Position numbers and translations under genes: made by a program. From Halobaculum roseum (GTDB lineage Archaea > Halobacteriota > Halobacteria > Halobacteriales > Haloferacaceae), in contig NZ_CP082286.1 of assembly GCF_019880245.1 (NCBI RefSeq), positions 2,808,521 through 2,872,520 on the forward strand: a stretch of 64,000 bases of DNA, written 5' to 3'. Position 1 is the first letter of the stretch. Every line of letters begins with the position of its first letter. Shown here in pieces: positions 1 through 8,052 of this stretch. The notes beneath the pieces are model-generated. The model was not told the origin of the DNA and did no database searches. It saw only the letters and a program-made list of their open reading frames with translations.

Positions 1-462
1 GGTCGCGTGTGGGAGGGCTGCTTCGGGATCCTCGGGGTCCATCACCGCCGTCATCATGCGACCGACGGCGGAGGCGGAACCGTCCATGTACGCCTCGAGG
101 TCATCGTACGTCTCGTAGCGGTCGGTGTCGATGTCCGAGCGCATCGCCGCGATGAACGTCTCGACGTCCTCCTCGGCGATGTCGTGTTCCTCACACAGCT
201 CGGCGAACGCCGAGAGGACGGCGTCGTCGGTCTCCTCGCGGCCGAGCGCGGCCTCGCGGAGGCGATCCAATTCCCGGCGCTGTTCCTCGGGCGAGCCCGT
301 CTCCGCGCCGTCGACGACCTCGTCGGCGACCCGGAAGAACGCGTACAGCACGTACGTCGGCTCGCGAACCCGTTCGGGCAGCACCCGGGTCGCGAAGTGG
401 AAGGTCTTCCCCGTGCGCTGTTGGATGCGCTTGCTCCGGGCGATCTGGTCGTCGGCTACCAT
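1..462 (-). CDS. crtB: Phytoene synthase, N-terminal part (runs off left edge)
   Basis: Phytoene synthase joins two geranylgeranyl diphosphates into phytoene, the committed step towards bacterioruberin-type carotenoids. Only the first 154 codons lie in the window; the frame is open to base 1. The visible part starts MVADDQIARSK and has the first Asp-rich, Mg-diphosphate-binding motif FFRVADEVVD at residues 42-51, then FIAAMRSDIDTDRY at 103-116 and YMDGSASAVGRMM at 125-137, all in family order. The ATG at 460-462 fits the usual N-terminus. The second Asp-rich motif would lie outside the window. Function is known from the family; assignment is from these motifs. Confidence 0.9.
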   Translation of the reverse strand, partial: MVADDQIARSKRIQQRTGKTFHFATRVLPERVREPTYVLYAFFRVADEVVDGAETGSPEEQRRELDRLREAALGREETDDAVLSAFAELCEEHDIAEEDVETFIAAMRSDIDTDRYETYDDLEAYMDGSASAVGRMMTAVMDPEDPEAALPHAT

Positions 463-671
463 CGTCGCCCCGGCGCGTCCCGCACGACGTTTTCACTGTC
501 CCGTCCTCGCATCTGAGTAGAATTCCTTACGACGGCCGACACCATAACAGTTGGTGCCGGTTCGGGCGTGCGGTTTCGGCCGATCTCGATCGGAATTTTC
601 CCGCCGTGAGCCACGTCGCATTGCGCCCGCTCGGCGCGGCGGTCCCGACGGTGTCCCGGACGAGGCGGCGG

Positions 672-809
672 TCAGCCGTAGAACGGGTCCGAACAGTCGA
701 AGACGACGCCGTGTTGCGGACAGACGTACTCGCAGTGGCGGTGGACCATCGACGCCCCGCAGTAGGGACACGGGCGCGTCCGCTTCGTCGACTCCTCGGG
801 TTCGCTCAC
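672..809 (-). CDS. Small CPxCG zinc finger protein (HVO_2523-like)
   Basis: A 45-residue protein from a GTG start at 807-809. It contains CPYCG, then HRHCEYVCPQHG, then DCSDPFYG, so four cysteines and several histidines can form one zinc site. The C-terminal CSDPFYG-type ending is typical of a haloarchaeal one-domain zinc finger family that I recall as HVO_2523-like; the family name is from memory. No function is established. The upstream in-frame extension is GC-rich shadow sequence without the family pattern, which is why the GTG was chosen. It is divergent from the molybdoenzyme gene at 1002. Confidence 0.75.
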   Translation of the reverse strand: MSEPEESTKRTRPCPYCGASMVHRHCEYVCPQHGVVFDCSDPFYG

Positions 810-971
810 GTTCGGGCCGTCGTGGCGCGACGACAAAGCGGTTCTGACCGTGCGGCGCCGTTCGACGGCGACAGCGTCCACCGCCCATCCGCCGGCGACC
901 GTCCATCCGGCGACCGCGGCGCCGCCGGCGACCATCTCTTCGCCGCCCCGACGATAACCCCACCGTGCGCG

Positions 972-977
972 TTTTAC
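972..977 (+). promoter_or_regulatory. TATA element of the molybdoenzyme gene
   Basis: TTTTAC lies 25-30 nt before the ATG at 1002, the spacing expected of a leaderless haloarchaeal promoter. Assigned by position and composition only. Confidence 0.45.
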
Positions 978-1001
978 CGCTGGAAGCCCGTATACGCACG
1001 A

Positions 1002-2531
1002 ATGACTCCACCTCGCGTCCGGCGCGTCGCGGTCGCGACCGCCTCCGGCGTCGCGGTCGCGGCGGGCACGTTCCTCGTCGCCGGCTTCTCGCCCCGGTGG
1101 GTCGTCGTCGCGATCGCCCAGACCGTGCTGCTCGCGCTCCCCGACGCGGTGCTGGCGGCCGGGATCCAGGGACTCGGGAGCACCGGTCAGCCGTTGCTGG
1201 TCGCCGGCTCCGCCGGGCTCGCGGTGGCGCTGTTCGGCGGGCTAGCGCTGTTCGCGCTCCGTCTCGGCCGGGTCGCCGACAGGGACCGTGCAGAGATAGT
1301 CTTCCTCGTCGGGGCGCTCCAGGCGCTCGCGGCGTTCCTCCTGGCGGTGAATCCGGCGGCGGCCGTCGTCGGGGGCGCGCTCGGCGCCGCGGCCGTCGGG
1401 CTGGCGGGCGCATCCGCGACCGGAACCGGGGAGGTCTCCCGGGCGCGACGCGGGCTGTTGCGGTCGGCGGGCGCCGCCGCGGCGGCCGTCGGCCTCGCGG
1501 GAGCCGGACCGTTCGCGCGGGCCATCGGCGGCGGTGCGGACGGACGCGACCGGGCGGAGCCGGGCGAGCGCGACCCCCTCGTCGAGCGCCTGCTCGATGC
1601 CGCCGCGGCGAACTCGTTCGACCTGGCGGGCGCGGAGCCGCTCGTCTCCGAGTCGTTCTACGTCGTGGACAAGAACGCGGCCGACCCGCGGGTCGACCCC
1701 GACTCGTGGTCGCTGCGGGTCACCGGCGCCGTCGACGAGGAGGTCGAGGTCGACCTCGACGCGGTCGAATCGCGGCCCGCACAGCACCGGTTCGTCACGC
1801 TGCGGTGCGTCGGCGACACGGTGAACGGGCGGAAGACCGACACCGCGGTGTGGACCGGGATCCCCGTCGCCGACCTCCTCGAGGAGGCGGGCGTTCGACC
1901 CGACGGCTGCTGTGTCATGGTCCGCGCCGCGGACGACTACTACCAGGCGTTCCCGCTGGAGGCCCTCACGGACGGCCTGCTCGCGTACCGGATGAACGGG
2001 CGCCCGCTCCCGCGAGCGCACGGCGCGCCGGCTCGGGCGCTGATCCCGGGGCACTGGGGCGAGATCAACGTGAAGTGGATCACCGAGATCGAGATCCTCG
2101 AGGAGGAGGCGACCGGCTACTGGGAGGAGCGCGGCTGGCACGGCACCGGCCCCGTCTCGACGGTCGCGAAGCTCCACCACGTCGAGACCGCCGACGGCTC
2201 GGTGTCGGTCGGCGGCCACGCGTACGCCGGAACGAGGGGCGTCTCGGCCGTCGAGGTGTCGACCGACGGCGGCGACACCTGGAACGAGGCCGACCTCACG
2301 GATCGACTTCCCGGAGTAACTCCCGCGGACGCGGACCCAGAAGACCCAGACGCCGTCGGCGGCGAGGCGGCGGACGCCTGGCGCGGCTGGCGCTACGAGT
2401 ACGAGGCCGACGGGGAACACGAGGTCGTCGTCCGCGCGGTCGAGGCCGACGGCACAGTCCAGCCCGCCGCCGAACGCGACCCGTTCCCCAGCGGCGCCTC
2501 CGGCTACGCGAGCCGGACGGTTCGCCCCTGA
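1002..2531 (+). CDS. Membrane-linked sulfite-oxidase-type molybdopterin oxidoreductase
   Basis: A 509-residue protein with two parts. Residues 1 to about 150 are hydrophobic, with about four membrane helices. After a linker, residues about 200-400 form an oxidoreductase molybdopterin-binding domain. The molybdenum-ligand cysteine is probably in LRCVGD near residue 269, and ALIPGHWGEINVKWITEIE marks the end of the cofactor domain. The C-terminal part (SVGGHAYAGTRGVSAVEVS, DGGDTWNEADL) is the Ig-like Mo-co dimerization domain. The family includes sulfite oxidase and YedY/MsrP; the substrate and electron partner here are not evident. The ATG at 1002 was preferred because it directly precedes the first helix and has a TATA element at proper spacing. 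Confidence 0.85.
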   Translation: MTPPRVRRVAVATASGVAVAAGTFLVAGFSPRWVVVAIAQTVLLALPDAVLAAGIQGLGSTGQPLLVAGSAGLAVALFGGLALFALRLGRVADRDRAEIVFLVGALQALAAFLLAVNPAAAVVGGALGAAAVGLAGASATGTGEVSRARRGLLRSAGAAAAAVGLAGAGPFARAIGGGADGRDRAEPGERDPLVERLLDAAAANSFDLAGAEPLVSESFYVVDKNAADPRVDPDSWSLRVTGAVDEEVEVDLDAVESRPAQHRFVTLRCVGDTVNGRKTDTAVWTGIPVADLLEEAGVRPDGCCVMVRAADDYYQAFPLEALTDGLLAYRMNGRPLPRAHGAPARALIPGHWGEINVKWITEIEILEEEATGYWEERGWHGTGPVSTVAKLHHVETADGSVSVGGHAYAGTRGVSAVEVSTDGGDTWNEADLTDRLPGVTPADADPEDPDAVGGEAADAWRGWRYEYEADGEHEVVVRAVEADGTVQPAAERDPFPSGASGYASRTVRP

Positions 2532-2583
2532 GCGGGTCCGGTCCCGGTCGAGCGTCCAGAGCCCGGTCTATCGATCGGAGCCG

Positions 2584-2590
2584 TTATTAA
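2584..2590 (+). promoter_or_regulatory. TATA element of the ZIP transporter gene
   Basis: TTATTAA lies 23-29 nt before the ATG at 2613, consistent with a leaderless transcript. Confidence 0.5.
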
Positions 2591-2612
2591 CCGCAACCGG
2601 CGCGTTAGCAAC

Positions 2613-3473
2613 ATGGCCGACGTGACTACCGACGGGGCCGGGCGTTCCCGGCCGACTCGGACCCGGCTGATCGGCGCCGCGAGCACGGCGGCGCTGGTGG
2701 CCGCGACCGCGTACGCGCTCGCGACGGGACGGACGAAGCTGTTCGGGATCGCGTGGATCGCGTTCGCGGCGATGGCGCTGGCCGGTTGGCTCGGCGCCCG
2801 GACGAGCGACACCCACGCCGGAACGCTCGTGTGGGGGTACGGGCTCGCCGCCGGCGCGATGATCACCAGCGCGGCCGTCTTCCTCCTCCCGCAGGCGCTC
2901 GGTCAACACCCCGCATACGGCGGGTTCGGCGTCGCGATCGGGCTGCTCGTCGGCTACGGCGCCCACACGCTCGGCCACCGCCTGTCGCACATGGACCTCC
3001 CGCTGGATCGCTCGCTGGCGGAGCTGACCGCCCACGCCGTGAGCGCCGGCGCCATCATCGGCATCATCTACGGCAACATGCCGGAGTTGGGCCTCCTGCT
3101 CGGGCTGTCGATCGTCTCTCACAAGGGGCCCGCCGGCTACGCGGCGGTCCGGCGGTTCTCCGGGGGCGGCGGCGACTGGTCGGCGATCCTGCTGCCGGCG
3201 GCGGGCGTCGGCGTCGCCGCGATCGCCTCGTCGCTGTTGGCGCTGCCCGCCTCGGGGGCGGTCCGCGGCGTCGTCTTCGGTTTCGCGACCGGCGTCTTCC
3301 TCCACGTCGCGATGGACTTCCTCCCCGAGTGTGAGATCGGCAGCGAGGTCCACGAGTCGCTGAGCCACGAGGGCGATGCCCACACCCTGCTGGACCGCCT
3401 GCGCGTCCACGCCGTCGCCAGCACCGCGCTCGGCGGGCTCGCGGTGTTCGTCGGGTGGACGTTCGTCGTCTGA
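2613..3473 (+). CDS. ZIP family divalent metal transporter
   Basis: A 286-residue membrane protein with about eight hydrophobic segments. ZIP proteins bring zinc, iron or manganese into the cytoplasm. The binuclear metal-centre signatures are recognisable as IYGNMPELG near residue 155 and SIVSHKGPAGYA near 170, which correspond to the HNxPEG and HExPE motifs of transmembrane helices 4 and 5. The first His of HNxPEG is Tyr-Gly here and the Glu of helix 5 is replaced (HKGPA), so metal preference cannot be predicted. The short charged loop DFLPECEIGSEVHESLSHEG near 235-254 is a possible metal sensor. It stands alone and converges on the gene ending at 3508. Confidence 0.85.
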   Translation: MADVTTDGAGRSRPTRTRLIGAASTAALVAATAYALATGRTKLFGIAWIAFAAMALAGWLGARTSDTHAGTLVWGYGLAAGAMITSAAVFLLPQALGQHPAYGGFGVAIGLLVGYGAHTLGHRLSHMDLPLDRSLAELTAHAVSAGAIIGIIYGNMPELGLLLGLSIVSHKGPAGYAAVRRFSGGGGDWSAILLPAAGVGVAAIASSLLALPASGAVRGVVFGFATGVFLHVAMDFLPECEIGSEVHESLSHEGDAHTLLDRLRVHAVASTALGGLAVFVGWTFVV

Positions 3474-3507
3474 AACGGGAACCGGGCCGCGGTTTCGACG
3501 GCGATGC

Positions 3508-3966
3508 CTACGACGTGACCCGCCGGATCTGCACGGAGATGCCGGCGGCCGCGACCAGCAGCACCGCCAGGTTGAACGCGCCGTGGAACAGCGAGCGGTA
3601 CTCCGCGACGACCCACTGGTTGATCGTCCGGGAGACGGCGCCGTAGAACTGGATCCCCGCGACGAGCGCGAGCACGACCAAAGCGACGAGCACGAGGTAG
3701 TTCACGTACCGGGTGACGCTGTCGCCGACGCCGGCCCCGCGGTCGGCCGTCTCGGTCGGCTCACCGCGATCGACGGATTCGGTCGCGGCGCCGCCGTCCA
3801 CGCTCGCGGTCGCTCCGGAGCCGGCCGGCGGCGCTTCGCGCTCCGTCGGTGCCGGCTCGGTGTCGCTCGATCCGTCCGCCGTCGGGATCGCGTCGTCGGT
3901 GTGCTCGGTCCGGTCGGTGTGATCGCTGTCGTCCGTCCGTTCAGTGTTGTCGGTGTCGTCGGTCAT
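3508..3966 (-). CDS. Two-helix membrane protein with acidic N-terminus, coupled to PGF-CTERM gene
   Basis: A 152-residue protein. Residues 1 to about 85 are low-complexity and rich in Asp, Glu and Thr (MTDDTDNTERTDDSDHTDR at the start), with repeats such as ATESVDRGEPTETADRG. Two membrane helices follow at about 88-108 and 125-147, ending IRRVTS. I do not recognise a characterised family. Its ATG overlaps the stop of the upstream PGF-CTERM gene by 4 nt (ATGA), so the two are translated together and probably work together at the membrane. Confidence 0.8.
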   Translation of the reverse strand: MTDDTDNTERTDDSDHTDRTEHTDDAIPTADGSSDTEPAPTEREAPPAGSGATASVDGGAATESVDRGEPTETADRGAGVGDSVTRYVNYLVLVALVVLALVAGIQFYGAVSRTINQWVVAEYRSLFHGAFNLAVLLVAAAGISVQIRRVTS

Positions 3967-4973
3967 TGTCGGGTTCGCCTCCGTGCGAGCAGCGCGGCGC
4001 CGAGCAGCGCCACGACCGCGAGCGCCGGGCCGAACCCGGGCGCCCCGGTCGAGGTCTCGGTCGCCCTCGCCGCCTCGGTCGCTCGGTCGTCCGCCCCGTC
4101 GCCGCCGCCCTCGAAGTCGCCGACCTCGAACTCCACCTCGCGGGTGGTCTCGTTGGGCGAGATGGTCTCGGTCGGGTCGAGGTTCGCCACCGAGCGCGCG
4201 GTGTCGACGAGGACGCCGTCGCGGTACACCGCGGCGTCGACGTAGTAGTTGTACTCGCTCGGCACGGTCACCTCGGTCGTCGCGTCGGCGGTGCGGCCGG
4301 GGCCGATGTCGCTGACGGTCGTGGAGTCGCGCGCGGCGACGAGGTTCGACTCCGCCTGCCGGACGATGACTTCGACGCGCAGCTCTTCGCTCGACTCGGC
4401 GCCGCCGTTCGTCAGCGACGCCGCGACCGCCAGGGTGGTTCGGTTCGCCTCCTCGTCGACCGAGGCAACGGACACCGAAAGCGGCGGCACCGCCTCGCTC
4501 TCGGTGAAGCGGACCTCGGTGCCGAGCGCCTCCAGCCCGGAGACGCGCGTCCGGTCGCGGTCGACGACCTGCCCGTCGCGGAAGACGACCGTCTCGATCA
4601 CGTAGCCGCCCTCGCGGGGCACCTCGATCGTCGCGTTCACCGGAACGCTCCGGTCGCCGGTCAACTCGTCCAGCTCGACCGTCCGCTCGGTCGTCAGGAG
4701 GCCGGATTCCGCGTCGTACGCGCGGTAGCGCACGGAGACGTTGTCCGTGGGGTTGCCGCGGTGGCCGATGCGGGTGTGGAGCGTCAGCGTCGCCGTCGCG
4801 CCGTCGACCTCTCCGGGTGCGATCGCCGGCGACTCGGCGATAGAGACGTGACCGGGACGGACCGGCCCGTCCGCGGTCGGGTCTGCGAGGACGCCGGGAC
4901 CCACGGCGACCCCGAGGAGGGCGACGAGCAGGACGGCGACCGCGCCCGCGGTCAGCCGTCGTTCTCGTGACAT
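3963..4973 (-). CDS. Secreted PGF-CTERM-anchored surface protein
   Basis: A 336-residue secreted protein. Residues 1-31 (MSRERRLTAGAVAVLLVALL...) are a Sec signal peptide. The body consists of beta-rich CARDB-like repeats (VSVRYRAYDAESGLL, TEVTVPSEYNYYVDAAVYR), then an acidic stalk (FEGGGDGADDRATEAARATE). It ends in TGAPGFGPALAVVALLGAAL followed by LARRR, a PGF-CTERM signal. Such signals are processed by archaeosortase A, which replaces the tail with a lipid anchor (established in Haloferax). Its stop overlaps the start of the two-helix membrane gene by 4 nt. No specific ligand or enzyme motif is visible. Confidence 0.85.
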   Translation of the reverse strand: MSRERRLTAGAVAVLLVALLGVAVGPGVLADPTADGPVRPGHVSIAESPAIAPGEVDGATATLTLHTRIGHRGNPTDNVSVRYRAYDAESGLLTTERTVELDELTGDRSVPVNATIEVPREGGYVIETVVFRDGQVVDRDRTRVSGLEALGTEVRFTESEAVPPLSVSVASVDEEANRTTLAVAASLTNGGAESSEELRVEVIVRQAESNLVAARDSTTVSDIGPGRTADATTEVTVPSEYNYYVDAAVYRDGVLVDTARSVANLDPTETISPNETTREVEFEVGDFEGGGDGADDRATEAARATETSTGAPGFGPALAVVALLGAALLARRRTRQ

Positions 4974-5088
4974 GCGGCCGGGACTGCACAGGCGCGTGGT
5001 AAACCCTTTGTGCTGTCCCGATCCCGCACATTTCCCCGACCCGGTGGTCGCCGGTACCGTTTTGCGCCGTGCGCTCGGGAGTTCGATC

Positions 5089-5493
5089 ATGCTGTACGTC
5101 CTGGCGACGAACTCGGTTCGAACCAGCGAGGTGCTGTGCGAGTACCTCCGCGACCGGCTCGCACCCGGCGACGCGGTCCACGCGGTCAACTCCCAGCGGG
5201 GCGGCGACCGGACGGATTCCGTCGAGATCAGGAACGGGGAGGACGCCCTCGCCGCCGTCGAGGACGCGCTCGGGGGTGTCGCGGACGTGACCGTCGAAAC
5301 GCACCAGTTCGTGCGCGGCAACCCGCCCGCCGAGGACGTGCTCGCGTACGCCGACGACGTGGACGCCGACGAGTTCGTCATCGGGATCCGCGACCGCTCG
5401 CCGACGGCGAAGGTGGTCTTCGGCAGCGTCGCCCAGGACATCCTCCTCGGGTCGAACCTCCCGATGCGCGTCGTCCCCCGGGAACAGGTGTAG
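5089..5493 (+). CDS. UspA-like universal stress protein
   Basis: A 134-residue single USP domain starting MLYVLATNSVRTSEVL and ending with the beta strand NLPMRVVPREQV. The segment FVIGIRDRSPTAKVVFGSVAQ is the family's ATP-binding-loop region (GxxxRxxxxKxxxGSV), so nucleotide binding is plausible. The family's cellular role in Halobacteria is poorly known. The ATG at 5089 was chosen over an upstream one because residues before it are arginine/proline shadow sequence and CGTTTTGCG lies about 25 nt upstream. Transcribed divergently from the PGF-CTERM pair. Confidence 0.85.
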   Translation: MLYVLATNSVRTSEVLCEYLRDRLAPGDAVHAVNSQRGGDRTDSVEIRNGEDALAAVEDALGGVADVTVETHQFVRGNPPAEDVLAYADDVDADEFVIGIRDRSPTAKVVFGSVAQDILLGSNLPMRVVPREQV

Positions 5494-5602
5494 GAACGCC
5501 GATCCCCCGCCCGTCGCCCTCCGTCGACCGCGCGCTCGCGTTCGTGAGCCGGAGTCACACACCGGCGGGTGATTGAAGCGCCGGGACGGCGAGGTCCGGG
5601 GT

Positions 5603-6145
5603 ATGCCCGGTCCCGTGTTCCGTCGCGGCGAGACGGTCGAGCTGCGGACGGTCGAGGAGGAGGACGCCGGTTTCCTGGCAGAGCTGGTCAACGACCCGCG
5701 GGTCCGCGCGGGGACCGCGATGGCGACCCCGGTCAGCGAGGCGGACGAACGAGAGTGGATCGACGCCGTCGGCGACGACGGCGGGGTGCACCTGCTCGCG
5801 TGCGTCGACGGCGACCCCGTCGGGATCGCCGGCGTGAACGCGCCGAACGGGACGTGGGGGGTGGCGGAACTCGGCTACCAGTTCGCGCCCGACGCCTGGG
5901 GGAACGGCTACGCCACCGATGCCGCCCGCGAGCTGTGCGCCCACGCCTTCGCGGAGCGACGCCTCCACAAGGTGTCCGCGAAGGTGTACGAGACGAACCC
6001 CGCCTCCGCGCGGGTCCTGGAGAAGGTCGGGTTCGTCGAGGAGGGCCGCCACCGCCGGGAGGCGTTCGTCGACGGCGAGCACGTCGACGTCAGGCGGTTC
6101 GGCCTGCTCGCCGACGAGTGGCGCAGCGAGGCCGACAGCCGATAG
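5603..6145 (+). CDS. GNAT family N-acetyltransferase (RimJ/RimL-like)
   Basis: A 180-residue GNAT enzyme of the ribosomal-protein-acetyltransferase-like subgroup. It starts MPGPVFRRGETVELRTVEEE. ELGYQFAPDAWGNGYATDAA near residues 90-109 holds the acetyl-CoA pyrophosphate-binding loop (Q/RxxGxG/A, here DAWGNGYA). NPASARVLEKVGFVEEGRHR near 133-152 is the conserved C-terminal substrate/CoA segment. The acceptor (protein N-terminus, aminoglycoside or small amine) cannot be told from sequence. It converges on the amphi-Trp gene. Confidence 0.85.
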   Translation: MPGPVFRRGETVELRTVEEEDAGFLAELVNDPRVRAGTAMATPVSEADEREWIDAVGDDGGVHLLACVDGDPVGIAGVNAPNGTWGVAELGYQFAPDAWGNGYATDAARELCAHAFAERRLHKVSAKVYETNPASARVLEKVGFVEEGRHRREAFVDGEHVDVRRFGLLADEWRSEADSR

Positions 6146-6255
6146 CGTTCGCGGCGGCCTTCCCGCCGGCCGTCCCCGCTCGAACGGACGACGACCACCG
6201 CCGTCGATACCGTGGTGTGCGGGAGTCTTGCCTGGGTCGATCCCGGGTACCGGCC

Positions 6256-6498
6256 CTACTTCGTCCACCTGATCTCGTATTCGAGTTCGTACCGCTGCTC
6301 GCCCGTCTCCGAGTCGGTGAGGCGTTCGAGTTCGACTTCGAACGTCGGGTCCTCGGGGACGGCGACCTCCCGTTGCGTCTCGGGACTCTCGAGGCGGACG
6401 GTTCCGGATTCGATCGCTTCGGCCGCGGCGACGAGCGTCTCGGCGATCTCCGCTCTCGTTCGCGGTTCCTCGGTCTTGAACAGCTCCTCCTCGGGCAT
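6256..6498 (-). CDS. Amphi-Trp domain protein
   Basis: An 80-residue protein made of one amphi-Trp domain: the N-terminus MPEEELFKTEEPRTRAEIAE, an amphipathic helix TLVAAAEAIESGTV, then strands ending LEYEIRWTK, the tryptophan-containing end that names the family. The family is frequent in Halobacteria and scattered in bacteria, with no assigned activity. A GTATTAG element at 6521-6527 (reading CTAATAC on the coding strand) gives a leaderless promoter. Confidence 0.8.
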   Translation of the reverse strand: MPEEELFKTEEPRTRAEIAETLVAAAEAIESGTVRLESPETQREVAVPEDPTFEVELERLTDSETGEQRYELEYEIRWTK

Positions 6499-6520
6499 AC
6501 TCGACTGTCGGTTTCCGGAG

Positions 6521-6527
6521 GTATTAG
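6521..6527 (-). promoter_or_regulatory. TATA element of the amphi-Trp gene
   Basis: CTAATAC on the minus strand, 23-29 nt before the start at 6498. Confidence 0.4.
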
Positions 6528-6691
6528 CGTCCCCTGTCGGTTCCCGGGCCGTGGGTTCGAGGGTCGGTTCCCCGCCGTTCACCGCGATTCCGGGGCGAGA
6601 GACCTCGCTTGAGGCGTTCGGGGACAACCGCGCGCTCGGCGACCGGTTCCCTCGTTCGGACGCACACTATCGCGTCCGGACGCGCAGTTGT

Positions 6692-7951
6692 CTACCCCAG
6701 CAGCTCCTCGGCGAGCATCGGGACGAACGTCCCCACGTCGGTCACCATCCCGACCGCCTGCGCGGAGCCGCGGTCGAGCAGTTGCGTGACGGTGGCGGGG
6801 TTGATGTCGACGCAGACGGTGCGCGTCGTCGACGGGAGGCAGTTGCCCACCGCGACCGAGTGCAGCAGCGACGAGAGCATGAGCACAAGGTCAGCGTCGC
6901 GGGCCTGCTCGCGGATGGCGTTCTGTGCCTCGACGGCGTCGGTGATCGTGTCCGGGAGCGGCCCGTCGTCGCGGATCGACCCCGCGAGCACGAAGTCGCG
7001 GTCGTTGTCGACGCACTCGTACATGACGCCCTCGGTGATCAGCCCCTCCTCGACGGCGGCCTCGATGCCGCCCGCGCGGATCACCTCGCTGATCGTGTAG
7101 ATGTGGTGTTTGTGACCCTTCCGGGGGTGTTCCATCGTCTCCACGTCCATCCCGAGGCTGGTGCCGTACATCGACCGCTCCATGTCGTGGACCGCGAAGC
7201 CGTTGCCCGCCGAGATCGCGTCGACGTACCCCTCGCGAACGAGCCGTGCGAGCCCGGGGCCGCCGCCCGAGTGAATGACCGCCGGGCCGGCGACACACAG
7301 CACCTTCCCGCCCTGCGCCTTCGTCTCGGCGATCGCCTCGGCGATGTCGCGGATGAGCGACGCCGACGGGCGCTCGGCGGAGACGCCGCCGCGCATGAAC
7401 CCGAAGGGACCGGAGGCGTCGCGGGGGCGTTCCGGCGGTTTCACCCTGATGCCGGCGTCGCCGGTGACGACGAGGTCGCCCGCCTCGATCCCGTTGAGCA
7501 CCTTCGTCTCGGCCGCCACCTCGCTTCCCTTCGGAACGACGAGGCGCCCGTCGTCTCGTTCGACGCCCTCGACGACGATCGCACAGTCCATCTCGATGTC
7601 GTCCACGCCGACCCAGTCGCCGTCGACGCGCACGTCGGTCGGGTGGTTCGTCGTCGAGTAGAACCCGTCCGGGACGACGTTGTCGTCGGGCGCGGGCGTC
7701 AGCGTCGCGTCCGTCGGCGCCGCGAGCGTCGCGCCCGACTGGTGCAGTTCGTGGAGGATCGGGTGCAGCGTCTCCTCGTCGTCGGCGATCACCCGCATCC
7801 GGCAGTACGACTCCTTGTCCTTGCTCGTCCCGACGCGGAACTCCTCGATGTCGAACTCCCCGCCGAGATCCATCACGACGGTGAACGCCCGTTCCATGAG
7901 GCCGGAGTCGATGATGTGGCCCTCCAGCTCGACCACGTCGCTGACGGTCAT
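6692..7951 (-). CDS. Archaeal ornithine cyclodeaminase family protein (TIGR00300)
   Basis: A 419-residue member of the TIGR00300/ArgZ C-terminal family, not the classical mu-crystallin-like ornithine cyclodeaminase. Members convert ornithine to proline plus ammonia. The N-terminal LOR/SDH-like domain (residues 1-110, starting MTVSDVVELEGHIIDSGLM) is followed by the catalytic domain with AGPAVIHSGGGPGLARLVRE near 243-262 and HPRKGHKHHIYTISEVIRAG near 290-309. The ATG has a GGAGG-like Shine-Dalgarno sequence about 3 nt upstream (complement of 7954-7962) and a TATA element at 7974-7982. The gene stands alone, and the arginine-dihydrolase half of cyanobacterial ArgZ is absent. Confidence 0.85.
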   Translation of the reverse strand: MTVSDVVELEGHIIDSGLMERAFTVVMDLGGEFDIEEFRVGTSKDKESYCRMRVIADDEETLHPILHELHQSGATLAAPTDATLTPAPDDNVVPDGFYSTTNHPTDVRVDGDWVGVDDIEMDCAIVVEGVERDDGRLVVPKGSEVAAETKVLNGIEAGDLVVTGDAGIRVKPPERPRDASGPFGFMRGGVSAERPSASLIRDIAEAIAETKAQGGKVLCVAGPAVIHSGGGPGLARLVREGYVDAISAGNGFAVHDMERSMYGTSLGMDVETMEHPRKGHKHHIYTISEVIRAGGIEAAVEEGLITEGVMYECVDNDRDFVLAGSIRDDGPLPDTITDAVEAQNAIREQARDADLVLMLSSLLHSVAVGNCLPSTTRTVCVDINPATVTQLLDRGSAQAVGMVTDVGTFVPMLAEELLG

Positions 7952-8052
7952 ATCTCCCCTCCGCCCCGCGCCGGTGAAAAGCTACCCGTAACCGCGGTAT
8001 CGGCCGTGAACGACGGTCCGTATCGACGGCTCGCGGCGAGCGGGAGGGCCGC

